From contig NC_071347.1 in assembly GCF_027744825.2 (NCBI RefSeq), forward strand, positions 18,478,001 to 18,542,000: 64,000 nucleotides of DNA. The letters are read 5' to 3'. The notes under the pieces are model-generated. The model searched no databases, was not told the DNA's origin, and saw nothing but the letters and a program-made list of their open reading frames with translations. Of this stretch, positions 33,601 through 47,883 are shown piece after piece. Made by a program: the position numbers and the translations under genes. Position 1 is the stretch's first letter; the number at the start of each line of letters is the position of its first letter. This DNA comes from Synchiropus splendidus. Its lineage: Eukaryota > Chordata > Actinopteri > Syngnathiformes > Callionymidae.

Positions 33601-36600
33601 TGGCCTGCGGTTGAAAAAGACAACACAACATCATCCACAATTGTCAGGTCAAGTCGTGTAAAACAGCAAAAACATCATCTCTTGTCTCTGTTTGTTTTCA
33701 CTAGAGGAATTGGCATCCCACTGTTTGAATCCCAATTCCTGCGGAGCTAAATCCCACTAATCTGCACTGATCTCACTCACACCGACTTCAGTGAGGAAAA
33801 TAATGGCTGTAATTAATAAAATGCACGTATGTCGAAGAACAACTGTGATCTTATGATCCCTTCCTCCCTGGTTCTCCATGAGCTCTCATAGCTGAGTGAG
33901 CAGACAGAGATAAGAGCCAGTTATCTTTGCCTCACAGAACTCCACATCCCTGAGGGAGCTCACTTCTCTAAGAAGACGTGGCAGCCAGAGATCAATCCCT
34001 CCAAAATATCCTGTCTCGCTTCCATCTTCATTCACTTTCAAACCTTCATTTGCATGTGTGGATTAGATAATCTGACATCAGGTTTTCACATTGAGCTGTC
34101 AACCTGTCAAACCAGCACTTTAAATTGGCCCCAAAAAACTTAATGATTTTGAGCTTTTGATGACATTTTAATTTCCATCAGTTCCTGGTCCCCTGGGCAA
34201 CGCGTGAGCTGGGGTCGAGACCCCTGCTGAAGGCAGCTGTTCATTTGATAGAGCACCAGAGTCCAGTGGTTTCTCTTGTAGGTACGCAGCCCAGGAGACA
34301 CACAAGCACTAGAAAAGCAGATTTTCATGACCCATGACTGATGCGGCCGCCAGGGACTCGCTTCCTTCTGACCTCGCTCTGAATGAGGGCTGTGCTCTTT
34401 TCAGGGGAGGGTCCTGTGACTTCGACTTGTCCATCGTCTTTCTGAAGACCTAGTCTGCTATCATGGCGTTTCTGTGATCAGTTTGCTGGTGTACTCTTTG
34501 GCTCCACCAGTGAAATCATGGTGACCTGCCAAGTTGCAGCAACTGGAGAGCTGAGGGCGACCCAGAAAATGGCTGGACCACAACAACGCGATGTTAATTT
34601 CAACCGCTGAAATTCCAAGAGGGATCGATCGTCTATTACCAGATTATTAAACATCTATTTACAGGTTAAACAAGGGAGGCTGAGAAAGCTTTGATGCTTC
34701 TCAGTGTTCCACTGGTCTGTGAGAATTAAGCAGCATCCTGTCCAACGTTCCCTCAAATTTTTCATGTGACTGAGCAAACACACAAACTCTCTGAGCAGTC
34801 ACCTGGACCACTGTGAGCGATCCGTTTTAAAACTTACTTTTTAAATGTATTTACAATTTGCATAATTCACATTGAGGAATGGAATGTGTGAAAATAAAAG
34901 CTTTCAATTGTCTCTGAATTGTACAGATTCTTCACATATTTGTTCAATTTAATCATAAAATAATACATTCACGATAAATATATATCAAGAATCTTCAAAT
35001 ACAATAAGTAAACTTACTCTAGTCATTGAAGTCACATTACACTATTGAGGGTGCTGGATGTCAAAGAACTTCAAACAACTTTTACAAACATTTATCCTTT
35101 CTCAAAATGAGTAGGTTCATGAATCTATCTGTTGTGAGACTTCATTTTGTCCACTTCAGGCCAGCGTATTCTGTGACCACTCCTCATGGAACCCCGGCTA
35201 AAATGAAGAAGGAACAGGTTTCTTTCACTGACTACACAGTTAATTTCCTCACCTGACAAGTGCGTAACTCCGCCGCCCCAACTGGCTCAGTGCATGCGCG
35301 CATTTTGACCAACCACGAGCAACTTTAAGAGAAATCAGGTTTTAAACATCTGCCCACTCCAATAGTTCACTTCAAATAGTGGGGTCTTCTAGTTGCTGTT
35401 CGTTCCATTGTCTATGTAGCGGTGTCACTCGGCAGACGGTCTAAAGCACTGCTGCACCAGAGGACCTGTAGAAACCGCCGGTTCAGGACACACACCGTCG
35501 AACAGCGCAGTGAGCACTTCATTTTATTGTTCTAATGTCACAAGGCTTTATATCCGGACAGCAAGACGCCCTGTAGTCCGGACATTTATATTCAATTCAG
35601 GATTATTTCTTGTTGGGCATATTTTTGTGCGCTGAGATCGTATCAGCAGGAACAGGAACATTGATCCTGTCAGTGGGGTTCAAGTCTGAATTCGTCTGTA
35701 ACATTTCTTGACATCTCCTTGACCATAAATGCATAAATGCATCATACGTTTAAGATCGACAACATTTCAAAGGTTCTTCAGCATCATCGGTTTTAACCTC
35801 AACAAAGAGGACAGGAGGAATTTTACCGCGTCACAGCGCTGAGATACTGTATTAAGTCAGAGTTGGCACCATGTTAACGGGACCCCAGTCTTATTATTTT
35901 TTGTTTTTGGTCCATACTACAGTGAATTATCTGTCTGAACAATTCAACTGTTTGAAGAACGAAGATTGTACAGCTATAGGTCAAATATATGCTAATATTT
36001 ACTAGCTTTAATCATTGAATACAGTTCTTCAATGATCGTATTTAGACCCAAGTGATTTACACAGTTCAAAATACTTTTTTACTAATGACTACTGATTCGC
36101 TCCTGTGACCTCAGATGCCCTTACACCACTGTTTCAGAGACACTTGGCCATTAAATGAGCGTTAATTGATTTGAAACCTCAGGAGGGACGGAGCGACTCC
36201 TGCTCACTAGTTATTACCTGCTGGCGGAGCACGACACAAACACGTGCAGCAGACGCACACAAACATTATGCATCAGTTCGTCCTGGCCTGATCAATGTGA
36301 CGTCAATAGTGACCCTCGTTTTGTTTGTTTCGCTCCGTAATTGGGTTTTTGAATCATTTGTTCCGCAGAAACATCTCAGCGTCGACCTTTTGACAACTGA
36401 GGAATCTGCGTTATCATTCTGTTATTAATGAACCAGCGCATTTGGCATGTCGTTCGATCAGATTAAGATTGGACTGATTCCTCCGACTCGCATTGTCCTG
36501 ACTCGTAAGCTTGGATTCAGAGAAGATGATGGATGGACTGCTGCAGGCTGCCGGTCCTCCAGGGTCTGAAATGTTTGTGTGGAGAGACGTCTGACTATTT

Positions 36601-36789
36601 TGGCTCTTGACTCGAGACGGCAGCACTCCATCTGGCACATTTTGATAACAGTTTTGAGGTTGTTCTGGTTTTGTCTGCATGAATGTCAAACAGGCATCCA
36701 CACACAATTTGAATAAAGTTACTGCTTGGATTAACTTTGTGTACATATTTCAAAGTAAGCTGCATATAATAATGTGAATATAAAGTATT
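33601..36789. other. Intergenic DNA, no gene seen
   Basis: No coding family or RNA gene is recognised. A full CRE palindrome lies at 36298-36305. Confidence 0.45.
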
Positions 36790-37070
36790 GAATTGGCTGA
36801 GGCTGACCATTGCAACCCGAAACATCAAACGTGAGGACACATCAAAGGACACGTAGGTTTCACGCCACAATTTGAGCCAATTCAAATGTAAAGTTCGAAA
36901 AAAACATTTGACACTATACAACTGTTTGCAACAGTTTACATTTTTTTTCATTTATATTTATATTTATTTATATTTACAGCAGACATGTTGCAGTGTTCTT
37001 CGGATGCCGACTAGTCCGCTAATCGATAAGGTAGTCTTCGACTATCAAAATAATTGTTAGTTGCAGCCAA
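36790..37070. mobile_element. hAT-like element copy, left part missing
   Basis: The right end, reading ataattgttagttgcagcc, resembles the terminal repeat of the neighbouring copy at 37640-38050. Inside, acatcaaaggacac, ttcacgccaca/attttgagc-like words and the tatttatatttata tract recur in the same order. The left terminus is not found. Confidence 0.6.
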
Positions 37071-37148
37071 AATCCAAACATAAATTTGCTTTTTCTCTGA
37101 TACATTTAACACACTGTGCCAGAGGAATCTGTGTATGTTTCACTTTGG

Positions 37149-37149
<1 letters not shown>

Positions 37150-37208
<59 letters not shown>
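37150..37208. repeat. (AT)n microsatellite
   Basis: About 29 uninterrupted AT units lie between the two hAT copies. Confidence 0.97.
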
Positions 37209-37212
<4 letters not shown>

Positions 37213-37287
37213 TGAATTACTATGTTGCAAAACTGACAAACAAACAAATAAAATGAAAGCAAATGAAAACAGAAAAATGAAACATAC

Positions 37288-37484
37288 CAGATTCTTTAGT
37301 TTTGTTTCTTGGTTCTTCCTCTGATCTTCTTCTTCTCTGCGGCATTTCCGTTTCAGATGCTGTAGTGGCCACTCCTGAGCCCGTTTATTAATGGCCTCAT
37401 TAATAAAAGTGGAACACACTGAAGTCAGCACTGCGCCGCAAACTTGGGTGCTCCACATTACTCCGTCATGACTGTGAGTTGCAA
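37288..37484 (-). other. Exon-like block, unknown function
   Basis: On the minus strand a good acceptor (tttcattttgtttcag) precedes a 197-bp open block that ends at CTG before a donor-like gtatgt. Read in phase (2 + 195 bases) it gives ATHSHDGVMWSTQVCGAVL and a basic, charged end KRKCRREEEDQRKNQETK. I recognise no family, and no partner exon is apparent. It may be a remnant of a transposon gene, since it lies between two hAT copies. Confidence 0.25.
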
Positions 37485-37639
37485 CTGAAACAAAATGAAA
37501 ACAATCGTATAAGTCTTTTGGTGTTTTAATTTGCAAAATGGAAAAACATGTTTTTAAAGTTTTCAGTTTTGAAGAAGGGAAAACAAACAAACAAGCAAAA
37601 CTCTGCTTTTTTAAACAAAGAAATTAAGGAACAAAACAT

Positions 37640-38050
37640 TAGGGCTGCAACAACTAGTCGACATGGTCAACTACAATTGGCGAATAAATTCAACACCAAC
37701 AGGTTCAGTAATCGACTAGTCATGAGGTCATCATTCTCTGAGCAAAATCCGCCAAAAGAGGAGAAATGCCTGAGACTCCAGGACCACCACGACCCACAAG
37801 TATGGGACCATTTCACAAAGGAAACATCAAAGGACACATATTTTTCACAACACATTTTGAGCAATTAAAAGTGAAATAAGTTTCAAAACAACACTTAACA
37901 CGTTATAACATATAACATACGTTATTTATTTATATTTAAGTATATTCTGTTCTATTTATATTTATATTTTAGTATATACTGCATACTATACTAACTAGTC
38001 AACAACCATTGACTAGTCAACTACCAAAATAATCATTAGTTGGAGCCCTG
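37640..38050. mobile_element. Non-autonomous hAT-like transposon with target duplication
   Basis: The left end reads tagggctgcaacaacta and the right end reads tagttggagccctg, its near inverse. Flanking octamers are caaaacat (37632-37639) and caaaagat (38051-38058), which match at 7 of 8 positions, the hAT duplication length. Inside, a short plus-strand stretch near 37795-37855 (PQVWDHFTKETSKDTYFSQH) loosely resembles a transposase BED-finger start. At 411 bp it cannot be autonomous. Confidence 0.75.
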
Positions 38051-38058
38051 CAAAAGAT

Positions 38059-41000
38059 ACATGGATTGTTTGGCAACTATGAGAAAAAAAAAGAAAAAAA
38101 AAATGATGGTGAGGTTACAGGTGAGTGATCATTTGAATAAATTGCCAGATTATGTTCATTACTTGAAACAAAGGAGTACATACATTTTGTCTCATTCAGG
38201 AACTGGAAAAGCAATATTCAGTTAAACAAAATACCATTTTAAAATAGAAACTACGATACATTATCTGGTGTTTAATAAAGTACATAAAACTGATTTAAAC
38301 TTCGGACTATTGCTTTTACATTCTGGGGCCTATTGTGGTGGAGTGCATTTACAGAAGGGTCAAACATTTACCAGCCAAATATATTCACACACCGTATTCT
38401 CGTTTCATTTATATTCATTTAAATCCACTATTTCATTTTCTCTGGCATGTTTTCCTCTAAAAGCTTGGTGTCCCTGGGAGGCTTTCCGTGGCACGACTGC
38501 ATCAGTGCTACAGCGGTGACTCATGTTTATCATCTTCTGTACTTTTCTGATAATAGCAGGATTAAAGAAACATGCTGAAACTGTCTCCGTCTGTTGCGTC
38601 TCCCTTTTAAAAGTGTCTAATTGTATACAATTCTGTCCTTTCGTGCTGACAGTTATGTAATTTTCCAGCTCCGACGACAACGTGTTGTCTTGAGCTTTCG
38701 CCTGCTCTTTATTCAGGAGGAGAGTGAATAGACTCGCGGACCTGATTTCATTAGTGCTGATCAAAGGGCTCGTCGTTTCATTGTCCGAGCGTGTCCGGAC
38801 AAAATGGCCATCTGCAACAGCTGTGATATCTCAGTCACAGATCTGATCCACACCGGGGGACAATATGATGCGGCACTTGAGCCAGCCAAGCTGGAACACA
38901 ATTACCATGTCCTTGTACACACTGGGACTCCAAAGGTTTGACTCACACATGCCCATACCCGCCTATAAACTTGACATGGATATGATCGAACCTTCACTGT
39001 GAAACCAGGTCAAAGCCCAGAATGTATTTTTCCCTCCACAGCTTACCTACTGATGGTCAGGGGGCAGCAGCCGGAGCAAAGAAAGCCACCTGCAACAATG
39101 GGCTGCAGTGGATTTGTGGTTTCATGCAAGTGACAAGTGTAAAACAAGTTTTGCAAAAAAAAAAAAAAAACATTGAAACTCAGCTATAAGAGATGGAATA
39201 TGGAAACATGCAAATGGACTTTCTACAACCACAGAAAGCCTCTTTAGAATATGAAGGACGTTCTGTCATCTTTAAATATACCGTGTCAGTCCCTCCAGAA
39301 AATGGTGATGTTGCGATCGCAACTATTAACAGAATTTCAACCAATCCCTGTGAGCTGTTTGTGGCGCTGCAATTTTGTCCAAACACTGCGACTTTCCCGC
39401 AAATTCCACAGATGACTTGAGTGGCCACCATTTACGCGGCAAATGCAGCATCATATTCCCTCCCTTATTGTTGAGATGAAGTCATGTGCGACGCCAAATG
39501 CTCACATTTGCCCACAAGAATTGCCACAGAGGGTCACGATTTGGACGTGTCCAATTCTCAATTCATTCATAAATGTCCAAATTCCCATGATTGAAATGTA
39601 GAATAGACGGAACTAAAACGGGGAACTTACTAGTGCAGCGCACCGTCACCCGAACACCATATGTGGACATAAACAAACATGGCCGACGGCCAGAACCATC
39701 TCTCTCCAGGCTATTTCTGACACTACATTAATTGGCTTTATTTATTGAGATGCTGCACAATTCCAAAATTCAACACTTTCACCTCTCAAACTCGGCCCAT
39801 CCAAACAGTCTCCGCCCTTGTGAGGAGCTCGGTGACATAACAAGGAGTGCTCACTACATGCTACCAGTCTAGAAACCACTCGTATACATATTTATCCTGA
39901 TATTTTAGAAGCAAATTATTTATAAACAAATTTGCTAAGGTCCTGATTCCCTGTTATGTTGTTCTAAAACCAGATTCTTTTTTTATAAATCTGCCGCAAA
40001 GTCTGGCACTTTTGGCTGCAAAAAAGGAATGTCTTATATAGTGTCTCCACCATGGCATTAAGTGAAAATATTATAATGATAATACATATTTAAGAATAAA
40101 AGTAAATCAATGAATCAAGAAAAAAAGTACCTTGAGAATTCATCTGTAGAATAAAAGAATGCATCACTGTATTGGAGGGAACTGAATTTTGAACTCCTTA
40201 ACTAATCGACCAGCACCTCAAGTGGCCTCAAGGAATAAACTGGAGCGACGTCCTCAGTCATGGGCTCAAGAGAGTTCTCCATTCATGCTCCCATTTGTGA
40301 CCAAAACATTAAGACCATGGGTATAAGCAGACAAAATCAGTTTCAGACTCTCCCTGTAATGGAAAAGGGCCATTAGATTCACGGTGAGGAGCTGAGTCAC
40401 CCAGGAGAGTCTCTGGAAAAAAACGCAGCACCACCACAATGTATTAAAAGTAAACAAAATACTGCATATATGCAGTGGTAATATGGTTAACAACTAGCTC
40501 AAGGCAACTGTGGTTTGGGAGTGAACTTATATCTGTCTGGGGATCGCATGTTTTCCTCCTGCTAATAGGGGATTCTCAAGGGACTGATGCTCAGTTGTGG
40601 GTCCCCCCCCCATATCGCTTGAATAGAACTCACCCCCCTGAGACCGAAGAGAGGATGAAATCGCAAGAATAGACAATGACTGAAAAGTCAGTTGCAGCAG
40701 AAATTTATCACTTACCAGTTCAAAGTAACTATTATCACCATGCTGTGAGTGAATTCACCAGGGTTCTAGCGATAACTTGCCTTTTTTGCTTAACATTCAA
40801 CATTATGTAAAGTTGTCAATGCACAGCATGGTGGATGGGTGAGTTTCTGCATTGGTAATTGTTTCTGTTTCACAGACTGTTGATGGAGATGGAGGGGACG
40901 TGCCCTAAATAAATATGTTTGTAGCCATGCTGAGTTCCGGCAGCTCCCTGATGCTATTGATCGAATTGCTCTTTTTAATAAAAATGCCCAAATAGAAGAA

Positions 41001-44000
41001 TAGAAGGTTGAAAACAACTTCATGGGATGTTATCGACAAGCTGCTTTGTTAAAGCTCATCCATATTCATCTAAAAAGCCCAATATAAAGAGCTCCTTCTC
41101 ATCTATAATGTATTATTATAAATCATCTGCACAAAAGTAAACACAGTAGCAGATGATCTAGCAGTCTGTGTTGACCACCGATGTGAACCTTTGCAGCATC
41201 GTCACGTATGTCTCTGTATTTTTAGGAATGATTAATGGAATTCCCAATCCAGGACAGCGAGCTAGAGAGAATAACTCCCAAGGGACCGAGTGGAACAGAA
41301 TGGGGTCATTGGGATGGAAAGAAAAGAGTACTGTATGCTGATTCCTGGAGTTTATTTCTGTTCTGCTGTTTGTTGTTGGAGCTATTTATCATGTACAGCT
41401 CATTATATAAGTGGATCAATGGTTAAATCACAGCATCTGCGCGAAGGAGCTAGCGCCAAAATAAGGCTTTTGGTGCCAACAACTAATGTGGTTTGTTAGG
41501 TTTAGTTAACTCACTCTGGATCACTGACTGCCCTCTTTTTTTATAAGAAATGTATCTAATTTCATCAATAGAATATAATGTTTGCATCTTATAGCTTCAG
41601 TTTTGGATTTGTGTCGCCCAGGTGGGAACCATAACTGCCGGTGGTGATGCTGTCTTGCTGCAAAGAAAAGAAAGCTGCAGCAAAAATGCCTAAACTAGTT
41701 GGTTTCCAAAATAAAACAGTAGCTGTGATGCATGGGAATTTTGATTTGTTGTTGGACTTGTCACACTTTTTTTTGGATTCCATATATTGTTATAGAATAT
41801 TTGAGTATATTTGTCTGGAGAGACGACATCTGCCGGCACAGAATTCCATGTGCGTCTGTTCATGCTAGGTCAAATGATCTGACTCTGAAAAGCATTTTGG
41901 TTAGTGTGAAAACACTCATACTTTATTAGCATCCACTATCAGTAGCCAGATAAACACTTGAGCAGGGTGCTCAAGTGATGACACATTTTCTTGTGCATAC
42001 TGTGATGTTTGTGAACCAATAAATCTGTTTCTCCCAATTTAGTGGTTGCAGCAATCGCTACTTTATATGGAGTGTAATGATGATTTTCAGTGAGCAAAGC
42101 AGCATTTTCATTTCAATAAGAGGTAAAAATGTGTGTTTTTCTGCTTTGCCTTTCCATGTTTAATGGTGCTGCACTTCAATGTTTATTTCTTCAAAAATAG
42201 GAGCAAAAAGCTGTGATTTTTCAGAGGAAGCAGCATGCGATTTGACCCGGTGCTGAGTGCTGATCGTGTGGAGTGGTAGTCGGACTTGATCAATGTGATC
42301 AGCCATGCACAGCCAGGTGTGTGTGAGGAGGCTCATCGAGGCACAGGGAGCAGGTTTAAAAATAAACCAAATAAAGGACAGAGCCGTCAGTGACCCTTGA
42401 GATGTGGCTTTGGAAGGGCTGGGAAGGCAGACGTTTATCCTGAAGAAACTAATAAAGCACTGTCTGTCAGCTGGGAGGTGAGTCAGCCCAGGGTAGCATC
42501 ATTAGAGAGAAGCGGCGCTCTGATCATGTCTCAGAGGGGAGATGACCACCAGGATGGGCGACACATGCAGCCCAGACCACCGAGAAACGCCGGACTTGCG
42601 ACTCACATTGCTCCTTCAAACAGCAGCTCTGCAGCGCATGTATGTTCTCCAGCGGCAAACATGCACTTATGATGCTCCTCACAGACGAGAGAGGGGAAAA
42701 ATCTATCCGTGTTATCAAGCGTCTTTTGTTGGATAATGATGTGTTGCTCCCAAAAGCTGTCATTACCCGCCTGTCACACCACCTGTCACCAAAGACCCTT
42801 CACACGATAGATGCTCTTTCTCCTTACAGATCTTGGAGGTGGCTATTAAGTGCAGAGCATGATTGCTGTTTTAACTGAGTAATCATTTTACTGTTTTACA
42901 ATTCCTGTCAACGTAGATGGCGGCGCTTTTCTCAAATCAGAAGCACCTAAAAATACGACGCACCTCGAAGTATGAAGTCAGATCAACATCAGTCTCCCTT
43001 CTAGGTACTTCTAACAAACTAGCTACTGAGGAGCTGAAGAAAAGAGTCTGGCTCTGTTGAGGTTTCTGCCTTCAGGAAAAAGTATATGAAATCCAGATCC
43101 TACGAGACAGTGTAAACGAAATAAAGTGGGTGCATTTGCATTTTATTTTGGTGACATGCAGGAAACCCAAAAAAGTATTTGGGTGATGATCAACTGCGAG
43201 GGAAACTTTCCTCAAGAGAAACAGTCACAAACAAATATCTGGATGTGTACCTCTCAAGAAATCTCTTCAAAATAAGTTGAATGAAGCACAACATACCTGA
43301 ATGAAGAACTACCTCTAGATACGACCAATAGAATTTCACAAGTCTATTTACAGTGTTCGATGAATGGAATGAGACAAGTCTGAGGTTTGTGTGGTGTAGT
43401 ATGAACGCTTGCATCAAAAATAATAAAACCGGCATACGCGGCGGGACACGATTCCTTTAGTAAGACTTGTGCTGTGTTCCAGTTACTACCAGACTTTCGC
43501 CACCCCAAGTTCGCAATCCAAGATGGCTGCTCGGAATGTCAACAGTGACGGGCATTCTGTAATATTGCACATATTCGACTTCTATTTTTATCTTTCTCTA
43601 AATTGGTCAATGCATATTGTTCGACACAAATATACGGAAATGTTTCTGTATTATCATTTTAAATGATAATACATTATGGTGTTTCACATTTTCACACCGA
43701 GTTCTTCTGTGCAACTGAGCGGTACTCAGGACAGAAAAGTGGAATGTGAGTGATGAGTATGGTAAATATTCACTTAATAATATACTTCTTCAATATCCAC
43801 CATGAAGAGAAATGTCTTTTAGATGTTAAATATTATTTTATCTGCCCCAGTCCTGACCCTTGGTAAAACATTGGAACCCAACATGGGTCAAAAGGTTTGC
43901 ATGACTACGACCCATTTAAATGTGGATACAATTCTCCTAGAACATTGCTGGTTTAGAAAAGACGCTCAGCAGCAACGGGCAAGTATTGTCTAGGGAACTG

Positions 44001-45829
44001 GACAAGCCGATCATACTGATCCGTAGCAAACCGTAACAAAGAACAAGTCCTTCTACTTCTATCTCCAGCTCAGCAAATATGCTACTCCAAAAATACAATC
44101 TTGTAGCGCCAAGAAAAGCAACAAGCTAGAATAACGGCATCCATTGTTTCATGTCTTTGTGTGTTCTGGCTCCCGTCGCAGTGAGAATTGGACTTTTATA
44201 GTTTTCAAGTTGGCAGCCAACATTGGCATGAAACTTGTAAGAATATGTTCCTGCATGGCAGCAGATCTATTCCTGACACGTCTGCAGCATGCACGCGCCA
44301 CATTTGTCATGAAAGGATAAGCAACCAATTGTTGCCGAGCAGCTGGGGACCACTTGGGGGAACATTCACCTAAACTCAACATGAAACAAGGCAGCACAAA
44401 ACTGGGTATGAAAGAGCTACTTCCTATTCAAAAGACGACTCTCGTACACATCTGACACAACCTGTTCTGATTATGCGTTTGATTCCCAAAACAAGCGCTG
44501 CAGCTTCAACCCCAATTTCCCTGTATTGTTTCTGAGCGAATGCTGCTGTCTCCTTGTTGGACTTGTAGATTTCTCCAGTGAGTACGACTCACTGACGTCA
44601 GCGCTCCAAGCAATTAGAGTCAGCAGTGGCTCGGCTGCGCGTCCACCCATAGGAACTGCTGAGCTCCGTGCCTTGCTCATGGATACGCACCAGCCCCAAC
44701 AGGCACGCGGCGGATTGCCAAATATTAATTGCCGGCCTCCTGCACCACTGTCCTGAACTCACCCAACTCTATCAACAGGTTCAGTCAGTCTGGCCTGAGA
44801 CAGAGATGACGCCGGGGGTGAACTCAGATGGTGACAGATGGAAGTGGGGAGCAACAAGTGGGAGGTCTGCTGAATCCTTGACATCGTGTTAACGTGAATC
44901 CTCTTGCACCCAGGATCTATTTATGGCTGTGACACTGGGTTTGAAAGGGATTGGGAAATTGAAAGAACCGCATGAAGCCCGAAATCTTATGCTTCCTCTT
45001 CCTCAGGTGAGGTGCCTCTTGTCAGTGTGGCTCCTGATGTCACTATTGCAATGAGGTGGTGCAACTGAGACGATACAGTGACTGAGAGACTTCTGGTTCA
45101 ACTCCAGCTCTGGTTGTGTTGTATCTTTGAACGACATCCCTCACTATCCAAACAACCTCAAGGCGTGAGGAACAAATCCAGCCCACTGAGTCACCTTATG
45201 CAGCCCAGTGGAGATTTCAATACATTGTCTTTACACTCAAACGTACAAAACATTAGATGAGGAAAAAAAAGAAAGCTGCCGTGAACTAAGAAGAAAATCA
45301 CGGTATCTCTTGTGTTATGAGCTAGTTGGTAGTGAAGGAGTTCAACTTGTATTGTACTGTACTGTATCTTGACCATAAAGGCAGTAAAATTTGTCATCAG
45401 TAATTAAAAATGGAGGCAGATAACCTATCAATATGTTTAAGATCTTATTTCCCAGTTCTCCTGTCCAGTAAGCTTATCCACGTATCACACAGAATCACGT
45501 GTTCCAGGCACTTGCTGGAAATGTGTCCGACCTGTGAGCACGCTACAGGAAGATCAGTTTACAGAACACTTTAGTCAAATTCACTCATGTATGCAACTCA
45601 CCTAGTTTTAACCTCAGAGACACTCACCAACCACAACTCTGTACAGAGGAACCCAGTGACGGTTTGCTAGCTTGACTCAGCTCTTTCTTACTGACTTGAG
45701 AGTAGGTTCTGATACGAGCATTTCAACTTCTTGTGCAACAGAAACTCCTTGTGATTCTCTCAAAGCCAGTGGTGCACAAAGCTACCCGACTCTTCCAGCA
45801 TACTGTATAGCAAGCTAACAGGTACGTCC
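38059..45829. other. Intergenic DNA, no gene supported
   Basis: An A run lies near 39157-39172, followed by a segment open on both strands at 39180-39430. A full CRE at 44593-44600 is followed by a caattag word. No exon-like series is seen. Confidence 0.45.
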
Positions 45830-45912
45830 AAGTTCGGACTGTGGGAGGAAAACGGGGAAAACACAGCCTTCTTGTTGCAGGGGGAGAGTGCTAACCACTG
45901 GGCTCCCATTTG
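45830..45912 (-). repeat. SINE/L2-like fragment, inverted
   Basis: gactgtgggaggaaaacggg followed by gagagtgctaaccactgggc is the minus-strand form of the head and middle of the fish SINE. Confidence 0.55.
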
Positions 45913-47828
45913 GCCCCAAAAAACAGACAAAAATATCTATTTTTGACAGGTTCAACTGAACGAAAAGCTAGTGACCTCCCACTTCCTCTCTGCTTTGTTT
46001 TGTATCCTCTTTAAGGCTTTGTCCACACAAACCCACCTCTTCTCCAAGCCGACATTTCCCTGACATTCTCAAGGAAGTCATTTCTGAGTGGACCTGAATT
46101 CAATTCAAACTTCCTGTTTGAGAAAAATAATACACGTGTTTGTGCCTGACTCAAGCGTTGCACCGATCAAGTGTTCATGCTGCTCATTACACTGAAAGTG
46201 TAGCCGAAGATTATTATTCAACATTGGGAATAAGCTGCTGCCGAATGAGTCCATACCTTCGTCCGCAATTGTTGCTGTGAAGTGAAGGACGTTCAGGTTC
46301 AAAGACATTGATAAAGTTATTGAGCCTGACAACTTTGTTTTTGTGGGGACGAAAGCCCAATCCGTATATGAGTCTTTTTTTAAGGCAGAGCAGCAGGATG
46401 AAGCAATTTTTGGAATAATACGGATCTGTATGGCAGTGTTTTGTTCTCATGAAAGCTTGGCAGGGCATCGCAGCGGGGGGGATACTTCAAATCCGACAGA
46501 GCTGCTGGTATAGCTGACTCTTTTTTTTTTGCATATTAAAATGTGTTTGCCATCAGAGGACAGTTATTTTTAGCTCAGCTGTGGATTTATCTCTGGCGTA
46601 CGGACAGACTCAATAGTACAGCTGCAGTTTTTTATACCTCTGATTTGTCAGATTCTCGGCACATTAATAAGCAGAGATCATATCGCAGAGTCAAAGCTAA
46701 ACATATGGTGATATGCGGTGCCCTTTCTCCTTCAAGCATTGCACACCAACCCGTCTTCCGTCGCCTCTTTCCATTGTGTCGTCATGGTGATGGGTTTTCG
46801 TCGTTGTGTCTAATTAAAGAGGGAGCTTTAGATGTATTGACGATCCGCCGTCGCTGAACGAGTGTCTTCCAGCACGGACCGTGGTGTCGTCATCGGTTTT
46901 AAATTAGCAGCACGCACATGTAGCCACACACCTTTGCATGTGTTTATAAACAAACTAAACGGTGAGTGGCTGTAAAAACTTCTGCCTTTAACATGTACTT
47001 TGTGAGACCATTTAATTTATAGAAAAAAAGGGTGATTTTTCTGCAAGTATGAGCAAAGAAATCTTAAAATTATTAGCCAGTTTTTAACTAAAACAGCATT
47101 GTTACCATGAGAACTGGATGACGAGTCGAGGCATTTTTTGTCTACTGTAGTGAGAATCGTCATCACAAGATAAATTCACTGAAAAGCAATAAAGCAAAGC
47201 TTCAACCTCAATTAATTGTGGTGTTTCACTGAAATGATAAAGTGGCTCATTGTTGCTCTGCACAACAAACAGCACAAGCTAATAGAAAATAGATAAGTGA
47301 GGCTATTCTGACAAATACGACTCTTTATTGTAGTGTAGTAGGAAAAACTAATCAGGAATGCCCCGACGTAAGGGTCCTTTTCTTGTCATGTGAAGATCAC
47401 TGAAGTGCAGCTTCACAAAGACTGTCAAAAATTGGCCGTCTTTGGGTGACATTGACTGACCTTGGCATGGGATGGTCATCCCATTCGATTTGGCTAATCC
47501 AAGATGATTGCATCCAGACCTCAGTTGTTCATTTGCAAAGATTAAGGTGAATTATTGTGTTGGTGGAACGATCGGAACTACAGAGGCTCCGAGAAACTAG
47601 TGGAACATTACCCTCTTGTGTTGACTCCAGCAGCTGCAGCTTCTGATCAAAGTGGGACTTTGGATGAGGATTTCATTTAATGAGATGAACTAAGAAGTAA
47701 ACATGTTATTTTATTGTTGTCATATGTTTGTTTTGTGCACTCATTTGTTTTTATTTATATTATCACAAACAAAAGGAATTGAGTCAAAATTAAATCGAGT
47801 TACAAGACAGAAACATGACACGAAACAT

Positions 47829-47883
47829 GACATATATATATCTATCTATATATATATATACATATATATATATTTATATATAC
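47829..47883. repeat. TA-rich microsatellite
   Basis: TA units with interspersed C (tatctatctatata) run about 55 bp. Confidence 0.9.
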
